Positions 18,200 to 27,319 of a DNA stretch of 48,655 nt are shown in pieces (the first letter of the stretch is position 1; each line of letters begins with the position of its first letter). The stretch covers positions 1-48,655 of the forward strand of contig JAPHTO010000084.1 of the NCBI GenBank assembly GCA_026196955.1, read 5' to 3'. Below the pieces are notes generated by a model. That model ran no database searches. It was not told the origin of the DNA and worked only from the letters and a program-made list of their open reading frames with translations. Made by a program: the position numbers and the translations under genes. Origin of the DNA: Colwellia sp. (GTDB lineage Bacteria > Pseudomonadota > Gammaproteobacteria > Enterobacterales > Alteromonadaceae).

Positions 18200-20398
18200 A
18201 TGAAAAAAAAACTCCTATCTGCCTTTCTACTATCAAGCACGTTAATTGCTTGTGGTGAGAGCACTACTCATGTTGAAAAAACAGAGACAAAAAGCAAGGA
18301 AATACACGCTGAAACAGCAGTAAATCAACAAGATGTTGAACAAGCTAAAGCACTCTTACTGGCTAAATGGCAAGGGCCTTACCAAGGCGTTCCTGCTTTT
18401 GATAAGGTTTCTTTAATCGGCTTAATTCCTGCGATAGAAGAAGGCATGAAACTTAACCTTGCGGAAATTGAAGCGATTGCTAATAGCACCGAAGCGCCAA
18501 CCTTTGAAAATACCATTGTTGCTATGGAAAAAACAGGCTATGACCTAGCGCGAGTATTTACCTATTGGGGCATTTGGCGTTCAAACGAGTCATCACCAGA
18601 GTTTCGTAAAATTCAGGCTGAAATGGCACCTAAACTTTCGGCTTTTTTCTCTAAGATCAATCAAAATGAAAAATTATTCGCGCGTGTTCAAGCGGTTTAT
18701 AACAGTGACGAAGTAAAAGGGCTATCACCAGAGCAACAACGCCTAGTGTATCTAACCTACAATGGCTTTGCTCGTAATGGTGCAACTTTAGCCGGTGATG
18801 CTAAAAAACGTTATGCCGACATTAACCAACGTTTAGCAGAGTTACACACCAAATTTGGTAATAACGTTTTAGCCGATGAAGAAAGCTATGTATTGTATTT
18901 AACTAAAGATCAATTAGGCGGCTTAACCGAATCTATTATTGCGGCAGCGGCATCTGCCGCAGAAGAGCGCGACCATAAAGGTGAATATGCCATTACCAAT
19001 ACGCGCTCATCAATGGACCCATTTTTAACCTATTCGACTGAGCGCGCATTACGTGAAAAAGTTTGGAATAGCTATTACAACCGTGGCAATAACGGTGATG
19101 AATTTGATAACAACGCCATTATCGCCGAAATCCTACAACTGCGTCATGAACGTATTGGTTTATTAGGTTATAAAAACTATGCCTCTTGGCGTTTAGAAGA
19201 CAGAATGGCTAAGTCACCTGAAAACGCTATTAAGTTAATGGAAAGTGTCTGGCCGGCGGCTATTGCGCGTGTTGATGAAGAAGTGGCTGACATGCTTGCT
19301 ATTGGTAAAGCACAAGATGGCATTGAAAAAATTGAGCCGTGGGATTATCGTTTTTATGCTGAGAAAGTACGTAAAGACAAGTACAACCTAGACTCAGACG
19401 AAGTTAAGCAGTACTTACAATTAAATAAATTACGTGAAGCCATGTTTTATGTTGCTGGTCGTTTATTTAATTTTGAATTTAAAGAAATTAAAGATGGCTC
19501 AGTACCGGTATTTAATGCTGATGTTCGCGTTTGGGAAGTAACTGATAAAACCACACATGAACATATCGGTTTATGGTATTTAGACCCATTTGCCCGTAAA
19601 GGCAAACGCTCTGGCGCATGGGCAACTACTTATCGTAGCTACACGACGTTTGATGGAAAGAAAAACGTTTTATCATCTAACAACTCTAACTTCTCTAAAG
19701 GTGTTGATGGTCAACCAACTTTGATTTCATGGTCAGATGCAGAAACCTATTTCCATGAATTTGGTCATGCACTGCATTTCTTAGCATCAAAAGTGGCTTA
19801 CCCAACCCTTAATAGTGGCGTGCGCGATTATACTGAGTTTCAATCGCAATTATTAGAGCACTGGTTATCAACTGACGATGTTATCAATAATTATTTAGTG
19901 CACTATAAAACTGGCAAGCCTATGCCAGCAGAGCTAATTGCTAAAATTAAGCAAGCTGCTACCTTTAATCAAGGCTTTAAAACCACTGAATATTTAGCTT
20001 CAGCGTTAGTGGATATGAAGTTCCACACCGTCGATCCTGCGGGCATTGATGCGCAAAAATTTGAACGTGATACTTTAGCTGCTTTGAATATGCCTGAGTC
20101 AATAGTAATGCGTCATCGCTCTACACATTTTGGTCATATTTTCAGTGGTGAAGGTTATTCTTCAAGCTACTACGGTTATATGTGGGCAGAAGTTTTAACG
20201 GCTGATGCTGCAGAGGCATTTGCAAATTCTCCGGGTGGTTTTTATGACAAAGACGTTGCGGCTAAGTTGGTCGAGCATTTATTTAGTGTTCGCAATGCGG
20301 TAGATCCCGCTGATGCATACCGCGCTTTTAGAGGTCGTGATGCCGATGTGAAAGCATTAATGCGTGATCGAGGCTTTCCTGTTACCAATGGTGAATAA
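18200..20398 (+). CDS. dcp: M3 family peptidyl-dipeptidase, lipoprotein
   Basis: 732 residues of the Dcp/oligopeptidase A (M3) zinc metallopeptidase family, releasing dipeptides from peptide C-termini. The zinc motif HEFGH lies at 519-523 with the downstream Glu in the following helix. The N-terminus is a lipoprotein signal (KKKLLSAFLLSSTLIAC, Cys at about 19), so the enzyme should be anchored at the envelope, unlike cytoplasmic E. coli Dcp. Length and the C-terminal pattern SGEGYSSSYYGYMWAEVL are family-typical. A possible structured leader precedes it, and a strong terminator follows. Confidence 0.93.
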   Translation: MKKKLLSAFLLSSTLIACGESTTHVEKTETKSKEIHAETAVNQQDVEQAKALLLAKWQGPYQGVPAFDKVSLIGLIPAIEEGMKLNLAEIEAIANSTEAPTFENTIVAMEKTGYDLARVFTYWGIWRSNESSPEFRKIQAEMAPKLSAFFSKINQNEKLFARVQAVYNSDEVKGLSPEQQRLVYLTYNGFARNGATLAGDAKKRYADINQRLAELHTKFGNNVLADEESYVLYLTKDQLGGLTESIIAAAASAAEERDHKGEYAITNTRSSMDPFLTYSTERALREKVWNSYYNRGNNGDEFDNNAIIAEILQLRHERIGLLGYKNYASWRLEDRMAKSPENAIKLMESVWPAAIARVDEEVADMLAIGKAQDGIEKIEPWDYRFYAEKVRKDKYNLDSDEVKQYLQLNKLREAMFYVAGRLFNFEFKEIKDGSVPVFNADVRVWEVTDKTTHEHIGLWYLDPFARKGKRSGAWATTYRSYTTFDGKKNVLSSNNSNFSKGVDGQPTLISWSDAETYFHEFGHALHFLASKVAYPTLNSGVRDYTEFQSQLLEHWLSTDDVINNYLVHYKTGKPMPAELIAKIKQAATFNQGFKTTEYLASALVDMKFHTVDPAGIDAQKFERDTLAALNMPESIVMRHRSTHFGHIFSGEGYSSSYYGYMWAEVLTADAAEAFANSPGGFYDKDVAAKLVEHLFSVRNAVDPADAYRAFRGRDADVKALMRDRGFPVTNGE

Positions 20399-20411
20399 AA
20401 GTCGGTAATTT

Positions 20412-20452
20412 ACAGGCTAAGCATATTGTTTATGTTTAGCCTGTTTTGTTTT
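20412..20452 (+). terminator. Rho-independent terminator after dcp
   Basis: Thirteen-base stem CAGGCTAAGCATA (20413-20425) with TATGTTTAGCCTG (20431-20443), one G-T pair, five-base loop, followed by TTTTGTTTT. Confidence 0.92.
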
Positions 20453-20511
20453 CCACTAAGAGCAATAACTCATATTTCTTGATAACCCTTATCTTATTGG
20501 GTGCAAAGCCA

Positions 20512-20566
20512 AAAGGGCAATGCTCAACCCCACTCTCTAATTATCATCGTTATAGCATTGCCCTTT
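20512..20566. repeat. Perfect 13-base inverted repeat with 29-base loop
   Basis: AAAGGGCAATGCT (20512-20524) and AGCATTGCCCTTT (20554-20566) flank an AT-rich loop. It lies beyond the dcp terminator and has no T-tract, so it is not an obvious terminator. The rest of the 385-base gap up to the receptor gene is AT-rich with no ORF or RNA I recognise. Confidence 0.6.
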
Positions 20567-20783
20567 ATCAATTCATCTAATAAGAAAATTCATATAATTA
20601 ATGTCAGCATTGGGTAGTAAATTAATCCTACTTTAGCATGATGAATGTTAAGTGGTATTTTTATATGTTGTTGTTATTAAATGATTAATATTGTCTCCTG
20701 AAAATTAAACCCGAGTTTGTAGAGGTTACTTTTTAGCAAATATCGTTAAACTATCGGCTATAAGTTTATTGCTGGAACTGCAT

Positions 20784-23105
20784 ATGAAACGCTGCTTAGT
20801 TTGTATTTTTGCTGTCATTCACTTGCCTGTATTAGGAGTGGGTTTTGATGAGATAGAGAAAATCAGTATTTACGGTCAAACGCCACTCTCTTCATCACTT
20901 GTTGATGAGCAAAATATTATCGGCAGTGCCCAAACCATTAGTAGCCAAGCGCTTACTCAGTCGCAAGCCATTTCATTGGCGGAACACATGAAAAACCAAT
21001 TAATGAGTGTTCATATTAATGATGTGCAAAATAATCCATTTCAGCCTGATGTTCAGTACAGAGGTTTTACCGCTTCTCCGTTATTGGGCTTACCTCAGGG
21101 AATTTCTGTTTATCTTAATGGCGTTCGATTTAATGAGCCTTTCGGTGATACGGTTAATTGGGATCTTATCCCAACAGCTGCGATTGATTCTGTCTCTTTG
21201 TATTCGGGGTCAAACCCAACGTTTGGTCAAAATACCTTAGGTGGGGCGTTAGCGCTTCAGACAAAAAATGGATTCAATTATAGCCAAAATGAAGTAGAGC
21301 TACGTTTAGGCAGTTTTGGGCAGCAGCAATACATCCTACAGTCAGGCGGAAATAATGGCGAGTGGGGCTATTATTTTGTTGCCAATAAATACCATGAAGA
21401 TGGCTGGCGTGATCATTCTGAAAGTGATTTGAAGCAGCTACTTGCGACAATAAGTTATGCCAGTGAGCTAAGGACTATTGATCTTGTTTTTGCGACAAAT
21501 AGCAACGACATGCTTGGTAATGGCGCAGTACCTGAACAATTAGCTGACATCGCAGGTAGATCTGCTATTTATACCCAACCAGACAAAACTCAAAATCGCT
21601 ATAAGCAGTTAAGTTTAAGTAGTGATAGCATTATAAACAAACAATTGTCGTGGCAGGCAAATGCTTATTATCGCGACAATGAAATTAGCAGCATCAATGG
21701 TGATGACAGTGATTATGAAGAATGTGGCACTAGCCTACAATATAGTTTATGTGAGGAAGAAGAAGATGATGAGCTGGAGCGAGTGCATTTTGTGGGTTAC
21801 GATGAAAATGTCTGGCTAAGTGATCTTTCTGACATAGATGCCGATGAGGTTGATGGTACTTTCAATACAGGATTCACTGACAATAAAAGTTACGGCGGTG
21901 CGCTACAATTTGTCCGATTAAGTCATTTTGACTCTTTTGATAATGAATTTGTCTTCGGTTTCGGTTTAGATAAAGCTGATATTAGTTTTAATAGTGATAC
22001 CCAGTTCGCCGTACTCCATAATGACTCTGTTGGTGATGATCGTTCGGTAACTGGCATTGGCTTATTTGATTCAGAATCACGTGTTTACTTAAAAGTAGAT
22101 ACTGAACAACACTACGCTTACTTTTTAAATGTTGTATCGTTAAGCGAGGATTTAACGGTAAATATTGCTGGCCGTTACAATCATGCTCGTGTAAATATGC
22201 GTGATCAGATAGAAAGTGGCGAAGGCTCTCTTGATGGCGATCACAGCTATAATCGTTTTAATCCCGCTGTAGCAGTAAATTATCAGTTTGATCCAGAATA
22301 TTCGGTTAAGCTAAGTTACAGTGAATCTTCACGAACACCTAGCCCAGCAGAGTTAAGCTGTGCTGATGAAGAAGATCCCTGTAAATTACCGAATGCTTTT
22401 GTATCGGATCCCCCGCTTGAGCAAGTTGTGGCAAAAACAATGGAAGCGTCTTTACACTATAACTCAGCACTAATTTCTGCCACGGGTACTTTATTTTCGA
22501 CTGTCAGTCATCAAGATATAATCTTTCAACAAGCAGGTAACAAATCTAATCAAGGCTACTTTATCAATGTTGATAAAACGCAGCGGCAGGGACTTGAACT
22601 GGTGCTATCCATGCAGTTAAGTACAGTTAATGTGGACGCGAGTTATAATTTGTTAGAGGCAACATTTGAGTCTCCCTTTGTTTCTTTTAGCCCGGTTAAC
22701 CCAAAAGGAGCAAACCGACAAGTTAGTGCAGGAGATCAAATTCCCGGTCAACCAAAGCATCAATTCAAGCTCCATGCTAACTGGCAGTTTAATGAAGAAA
22801 TCAACCTGGGTGCCGAATTTTTATATGCTTCTTCATCTTATTATCGCGGTGATGAAGCGAATGAAAATAAAAAGATTTCTGCTTATTCAATCACCAATAT
22901 GTACCTTAATTATCAACTCAACCCACAGTTGAGGCTTTCTGCAAAGCTTGATAACGTTTTCGATCGTCATTATCAAACTTTTGGCGCCTATGGTGAAGCC
23001 GATGAAGTGCTAGGGGAAATCTATCCTGCAACAGATTTTGATGAATACTTTGTCGGGCCAGCGAGGCCACGCTCAGTCAGTCTTAATGTTAACTATCAAT
23101 TCTAA
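20784..23105 (+). CDS. TonB-dependent outer membrane receptor (first of tandem pair)
   Basis: 773 residues. A signal peptide (KRCLVCIFAVIHLPVLGVG) is followed by a plug domain at about 30-150, with VQYRGFTASPLLGLPQG and GISVYLNGVRFNEPFGDTVN, then a beta-barrel ending in Phe (SVSLNVNYQF). Such receptors import chelated metals or large cofactors using TonB energy. An unusual acidic loop at about 305-360 has a Cys pair (314, 323), CEEEEDDELE, and DIDADEVDG beginning near residue 350. I chose ATG 20784 over 20769 because it gives a cleaner signal peptide. The second receptor and an ABC importer follow on the same strand. The substrate is unknown; a lanthanide-carrying molecule or PQQ are hypotheses from the downstream island. 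Confidence 0.88.
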   Translation: MKRCLVCIFAVIHLPVLGVGFDEIEKISIYGQTPLSSSLVDEQNIIGSAQTISSQALTQSQAISLAEHMKNQLMSVHINDVQNNPFQPDVQYRGFTASPLLGLPQGISVYLNGVRFNEPFGDTVNWDLIPTAAIDSVSLYSGSNPTFGQNTLGGALALQTKNGFNYSQNEVELRLGSFGQQQYILQSGGNNGEWGYYFVANKYHEDGWRDHSESDLKQLLATISYASELRTIDLVFATNSNDMLGNGAVPEQLADIAGRSAIYTQPDKTQNRYKQLSLSSDSIINKQLSWQANAYYRDNEISSINGDDSDYEECGTSLQYSLCEEEEDDELERVHFVGYDENVWLSDLSDIDADEVDGTFNTGFTDNKSYGGALQFVRLSHFDSFDNEFVFGFGLDKADISFNSDTQFAVLHNDSVGDDRSVTGIGLFDSESRVYLKVDTEQHYAYFLNVVSLSEDLTVNIAGRYNHARVNMRDQIESGEGSLDGDHSYNRFNPAVAVNYQFDPEYSVKLSYSESSRTPSPAELSCADEEDPCKLPNAFVSDPPLEQVVAKTMEASLHYNSALISATGTLFSTVSHQDIIFQQAGNKSNQGYFINVDKTQRQGLELVLSMQLSTVNVDASYNLLEATFESPFVSFSPVNPKGANRQVSAGDQIPGQPKHQFKLHANWQFNEEINLGAEFLYASSSYYRGDEANENKKISAYSITNMYLNYQLNPQLRLSAKLDNVFDRHYQTFGAYGEADEVLGEIYPATDFDEYFVGPARPRSVSLNVNYQF

Positions 23106-23243
23106 CGCTTTTATTTATTGCTAAGTGAACAATAAATGAGTCCGATTGCGATAAGGTAATGCTGTCGTACACTCACTAAAAGACGAGCTTAGTCATACTA
23201 AAGGAGGAAAGCATTGTTGCTTTACTAATAATAGGATTAAGGT

Positions 23244-25421
23244 ATGCCTTTTAGTTCATTTGAGAATAATTCGATGTCCCAACCATCTTACCGTAGATTT
23301 CTTCCCTACTTTGCTTTGTCATTAACAAGTTTTACAGGAGTTGTGCTTGCTGATGACAATAAATTAACAGCTCAAAGTAATACTGCTAACACTGAAGTTA
23401 TTGTTGTGACAGGTAGTCGACAAGAGTCTAAATTATTAAATTTTGCTGGTAATGTTGATCGTATCTCAGCTGAGGATATTGAAACGGTCAGTGCTGTTCA
23501 TCCTAGTGATATTCTCAACCGAGCAACCGGTGTTCATATTCAAACTAATAATGGCATGGAATCACTTCCCTCTTTGCGCTCACCGGTATTAACAGGGCCT
23601 GGTGCTGCTGGGGCTTATTTGTTTCTTGAAGATGGTGTGGCTACCAGAGCCGCAGGTTTTGCTAATAATAATGGCTTGTCTGAGCTAAACCTAGCGCAAG
23701 CCGCTGAAATAGAAGTGATCAGAGGGCCAGCAAGTGCGGTGTACGGCTCAAATGCCGTGCACGGTGTCATCAATGTGTTAACGAAAGCGCCAAGTGACGG
23801 TGGCAACGTTGCCTTTCATATTGGTCCAAATCAGAGATACCAACTTCAAGGCACTTTAGGTGCTGAAATGGAGCAGCAGAGTGTTAGCGGTAATTTTCAA
23901 GCGATTGATGACGATGGTTACCGAGACGATAGTGGCTTTACCTCATTTAAAGTTAACGGCAGACATGATTATCGAGAGGGTGCTGATACATTCAGTACGC
24001 TAATTTCAGGCTTTATACTCGATCAAGACACTGCGGGTTTTATCTCTTCAAACGATAATGGCAGTGATTGCTATAGCTCTGAACATGATGATGAATACCT
24101 ATATCAAGATCGCGATGCGATGGAAAAAAATTGTGATGATGATGCTTATCGTAAGTGGTCATCATTACGCATTGCCACTCGCTGGCAACGGACATTAACT
24201 GAAGATACATACCTTGCGATTACCCCGTACTTTAGAGTGAATCAAATGGAGTTTCGTCAGCATTACTTACCTTCAAAAGCGATAGAAGAAAACAGCCATT
24301 ACAGTGTTGGTTTAGCGAGTAATTATTTTTGGCAAGTAGCTCCCAGTTTAGCGTTAATCATGGGCATAGACGCTGAGTGGACTGAGGGTGAATTAACCCA
24401 AACACAACAAAAACCAGATACTTATAGCTGGGGCAAAGCACGCCAACAAGGAATACATTATGACTATGAGGTTGACGCATCAACCATAGCGCCTTATATC
24501 CAAGGCGATTGGCAGGTGAGTGAGGCATTAAAATTCACTGGTAGTATTCGCTTTGATGCTACTGAATATCGTTACAATAATTTAGTTGCCGACGGCACAA
24601 CCAAAGCTGACGGTAGTGCTTGTGTTAATAATGCTGATGAAGCTATTCCGTGTTTATTTCAACGTCCTAGCGATAGTGACGATAGCTTTAATAATACCAG
24701 TGCTAAACTTGGTTTTAATTACCAAGTAGGCGCAAAAACAGCATTTTTTGGCACATGGTCACAAGGGTTTAGAGCACCTCAAACAACCGATCTCTATCGA
24801 TTACAAAAACAACAAGTAGCAGGGGAAATTGATTCTGAAGAAATCAACAGTACTGAATTTGGTATACGCGGTGTTAGCGATAAGCTTCATTATGAAGCGG
24901 TCATTTTCTACATGAAGAAGAATAATTTTTTCTTTCGTGATGCCAGTGGTTTAAATGTGACAGACGGAGAAACGTCACATAAAGGGCTAGAATTAGGCGT
25001 AAATTATGATCTTGGTGAAACGATAAATTTAGCAATAAATTACAGTTATGGTCAGCATGAATATGAGTTTGACCGTGCAAGTAGCGGTGTCGTTCAAGGA
25101 AATGAAATCGACACTGCGCCAAAGCAGCTTGCTAATACCCGTTTAAGTTGGCTACCCACAGCTGCGACTAAGCTTGAATTAGAGTGGCTTCATATGGGGG
25201 ATTACTTCTTAGACCCTGCGAATGAACATAAATATAAAGGGCATAATTTGTGGCAACTTCGCAGTGCTATGAAAATAAATAACAACATTGATCTGTTTGC
25301 GCGCATTGAAAACCTAACGGACGAAAAATATGCCAGCCGTGCTGATTACGCCTTTGGCTCATATCGTTTCTTTGGTGGTCAACCACGTGCTTTTCATCTG
25401 GGTGTGAATGTTAATTTTTAA
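23244..25421 (+). CDS. TonB-dependent outer membrane receptor (second of tandem pair)
   Basis: 725 residues. The plug domain opens with NTEVIVVTGSRQESKLLNFAGNVDRI, a typical TonB-box region, and continues with IEVIRGPASAVYGSNAVHGVINVLTK. The barrel includes QGFRAPQTTDLYRLQ and ends in Phe (FHLGVNVNF). It is a different subfamily from the preceding receptor, so not a recent duplication. Two Cys-bracketed acidic loops are visible (DCYSSEHDDEYLYQDRD then a second Cys before DDD; and ACVNNADEAIPC). ATG 23244 has AGGATTAAGG just upstream; ATG 23274 is a possible alternative. An ABC importer gene begins 48 bases after the stop. Confidence 0.87.
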   Translation: MPFSSFENNSMSQPSYRRFLPYFALSLTSFTGVVLADDNKLTAQSNTANTEVIVVTGSRQESKLLNFAGNVDRISAEDIETVSAVHPSDILNRATGVHIQTNNGMESLPSLRSPVLTGPGAAGAYLFLEDGVATRAAGFANNNGLSELNLAQAAEIEVIRGPASAVYGSNAVHGVINVLTKAPSDGGNVAFHIGPNQRYQLQGTLGAEMEQQSVSGNFQAIDDDGYRDDSGFTSFKVNGRHDYREGADTFSTLISGFILDQDTAGFISSNDNGSDCYSSEHDDEYLYQDRDAMEKNCDDDAYRKWSSLRIATRWQRTLTEDTYLAITPYFRVNQMEFRQHYLPSKAIEENSHYSVGLASNYFWQVAPSLALIMGIDAEWTEGELTQTQQKPDTYSWGKARQQGIHYDYEVDASTIAPYIQGDWQVSEALKFTGSIRFDATEYRYNNLVADGTTKADGSACVNNADEAIPCLFQRPSDSDDSFNNTSAKLGFNYQVGAKTAFFGTWSQGFRAPQTTDLYRLQKQQVAGEIDSEEINSTEFGIRGVSDKLHYEAVIFYMKKNNFFFRDASGLNVTDGETSHKGLELGVNYDLGETINLAINYSYGQHEYEFDRASSGVVQGNEIDTAPKQLANTRLSWLPTAATKLELEWLHMGDYFLDPANEHKYKGHNLWQLRSAMKINNNIDLFARIENLTDEKYASRADYAFGSYRFFGGQPRAFHLGVNVNF

Positions 25422-25469
25422 TCAAGGTGACAACGACGTGTTTGTTAAAAGATAAAAGAAGGGGGGAGT

Positions 25470-26474
25470 ATGCGTAAATGGTTTGTCAAAATGACTTTAT
25501 TTTTGTGTATGTCTATGCCTTGTTATGTGCTTGCTCAGCCTGAAGTCCGTGTTGGCGTTTTAAAATATGGCACAGTCAATTGGGAAATTGATGTTATCAA
25601 ACACCATCAGTTAGACAAGAAGTTTCAGTTCGAGCTGAAAGTCACCTCACTGGCAAGTAAAAACGCTTCTGCGGTTGCCTTACAAAGTCATGCCGTTGAT
25701 ATTATTCTCAGTGATTGGCTCTGGGTTAACCGTCAACGTTTTGAGCAAAAAGACTACACCATAGTTCCTACCTCAATGGCAACAGGGGGGCTTTATGTTG
25801 CAGCCAACTCAGGCATTGAGTCTTTAGTTGATTTAAAAGGAAAAAAAATCGGTATCGCAGGTGGCGCTGTCGATAAAAGCTGGCTACTACTGCAAGCCTA
25901 CAGTCAAAAGAAATATGGTCTTGACTTAAAAAGCAAGGCAGAGCCGACCTTTGCTGTTCCTCCGTTATTAAATAGACTCATGTTGCGTGGTGATTTAGCT
26001 GGAGCCATTAATTTTTGGCATTATGGTGCTAGACTCAAAGCGGCAGGTTATAAACAAATAGTGACAGTACCCCAAATGCTGGCTGAGTTTGGCATTGAAG
26101 CCCCAATTCCTCTTTTAGGTTGGGTATTCAATCAAGCATGGGCTGATGAGCAACCGGAAGCTGTAACAAGGTTTTTGCAGGCATCACTTGAAGCTAAGCA
26201 AATATTATTTTCATCAGAGCTTGAGTGGCAACGTATTCGACCCCTGATAAAAGCTGAGAATGCTGAGGTGTTTTCTGCCTTGAAGCAGGATTATCGCGCT
26301 GGTTTATTGCGTCAATTTGGCGGCAAAGAAATTGAGGCCAGCAAGCGAGTGTTCGCCATATTAGCAGAGCAGGGTGGAAGTGCTTTAGTGGGTAAAGCGA
26401 CGGCGCTAAGTGCCGGGACTTTCTGGGAAAATGATGTATTGGAAAACACGGTGAACGCTAAGGTTTTTCAATGA
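25470..26474 (+). CDS. ABC transporter periplasmic binding protein (SsuA/TauA/NMT1-like)
   Basis: 334 residues. A signal peptide ends at about residue 22 (MPCYVLAQ), and the mature protein begins PEVRVGVLKYGTVNWEID. The fold pattern is that of the NitT/TauT family (domain turn SDWLWVNRQ; DLKGKKIGIAGGAVDKSW), whose members bind sulfonates, nitrate, pyrimidines and other small ligands. The ligand here is not evident. GGGGGGAG before the ATG is a strong ribosome site. The permease overlaps its stop (ATGA), and ATPase and DUF3422 genes follow, so this is one operon, possibly led by the receptors. Confidence 0.88.
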   Translation: MRKWFVKMTLFLCMSMPCYVLAQPEVRVGVLKYGTVNWEIDVIKHHQLDKKFQFELKVTSLASKNASAVALQSHAVDIILSDWLWVNRQRFEQKDYTIVPTSMATGGLYVAANSGIESLVDLKGKKIGIAGGAVDKSWLLLQAYSQKKYGLDLKSKAEPTFAVPPLLNRLMLRGDLAGAINFWHYGARLKAAGYKQIVTVPQMLAEFGIEAPIPLLGWVFNQAWADEQPEAVTRFLQASLEAKQILFSSELEWQRIRPLIKAENAEVFSALKQDYRAGLLRQFGGKEIEASKRVFAILAEQGGSALVGKATALSAGTFWENDVLENTVNAKVFQ

Positions 26475-27319
26475 AACTGTTTTTTTCTAAAAACGACGTT
26501 ACAACCAAAAGCGTTATCGCAAAACAAGGCTTCAGAAAAGGTGCTTTACCTATGAGGTTTTCAAAGGAGTTATTTAGCTTTATATGCCTAAGGCTCGTTA
26601 TTCTTAGTGCGCTAGCATTGACGTGGCAGGGTATGGCATGGTTAATCGCAAGCCCAGATTTTCCGTCATTTCTTGCGGTTATTAAAAGTATGCATTATCA
26701 CCTCAATGAAGGAGAGATGGTTGCTAATATTTTGATTACGTTGAGGCGAGCATTACTGAGCTTTATCATTGCCATGTTACTTGGTGGTTTACTGGGTATA
26801 TTGATGGGAATACATGCATGGGTTAATAAGCTTACCGACTCATTACTTATAATATTGCTAAACATTCCGGCACTGGTGACCATTTTACTGTCTTATATTT
26901 GGTTTGGTTTGGTTGAGGCCGCAGCAATTGCTGCCGTTGTTATTAATAAAATTCCTACGGTAGTGGTTATGCTTCGAGAAGGAGCAAGAGCGGTGGATAA
27001 GGACTTATTAGCAGTGGCCAAAGTTTATCAATTATCACCGAGTAAAACTTTTTTTAGTGTATTTCTACCCCAACTTTACCCATTCATTATTGCTTCTGCT
27101 CGTTCGGGATTATCTTTGATTTGGAAAATCGTTCTCGTTGTGGAGCTTCTAGGACGAAGTGATGGGGTAGGGTTTGCGCTTAATACCTTGTTTCAGTTTT
27201 TTGATATCGCTGGAATTTTAGCTTATACCATTGCCTTTGTAATGATTATTTTATTGATTGAAGCCTTGTTTTTTAAACCCTTTGATAAACTGGTTGCAAG
27301 GGGGACTCGCTTTGATTGA
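26471..27319 (+). CDS. ABC transporter permease (SsuC/TauC-like)
   Basis: 282 residues with about six membrane helices of the BPD_transp_1 fold. The coupling EAA-type loop is seen around VDKDLLAVAKVYQLSPSKTF near residue 175-195. Start ATG 26471 overlaps the TGA of the binding protein gene. The N-terminal 30 residues are poorly conserved-looking, and ATG 26552 (MRFSKELF) is an alternative start that would shorten the cytoplasmic tail. It partners the neighbouring ATPase and binding protein in an importer for an unknown ligand. Confidence 0.9.
   Translation: MKLFFSKNDVTTKSVIAKQGFRKGALPMRFSKELFSFICLRLVILSALALTWQGMAWLIASPDFPSFLAVIKSMHYHLNEGEMVANILITLRRALLSFIIAMLLGGLLGILMGIHAWVNKLTDSLLIILLNIPALVTILLSYIWFGLVEAAAIAAVVINKIPTVVVMLREGARAVDKDLLAVAKVYQLSPSKTFFSVFLPQLYPFIIASARSGLSLIWKIVLVVELLGRSDGVGFALNTLFQFFDIAGILAYTIAFVMIILLIEALFFKPFDKLVARGTRFD

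Noticed and set aside
23106-23243. Possible riboswitch (TPP or cobalamin) before the second TonB receptor
   Set aside because: I looked for the conserved TPP and cobalamin-box cores and found neither; only a weak hairpin near 23110-23140.
20784-25421. Recent tandem duplication of the two TonB receptors
   Set aside because: Plug and barrel motifs differ clearly between the two, so they belong to different subfamilies.
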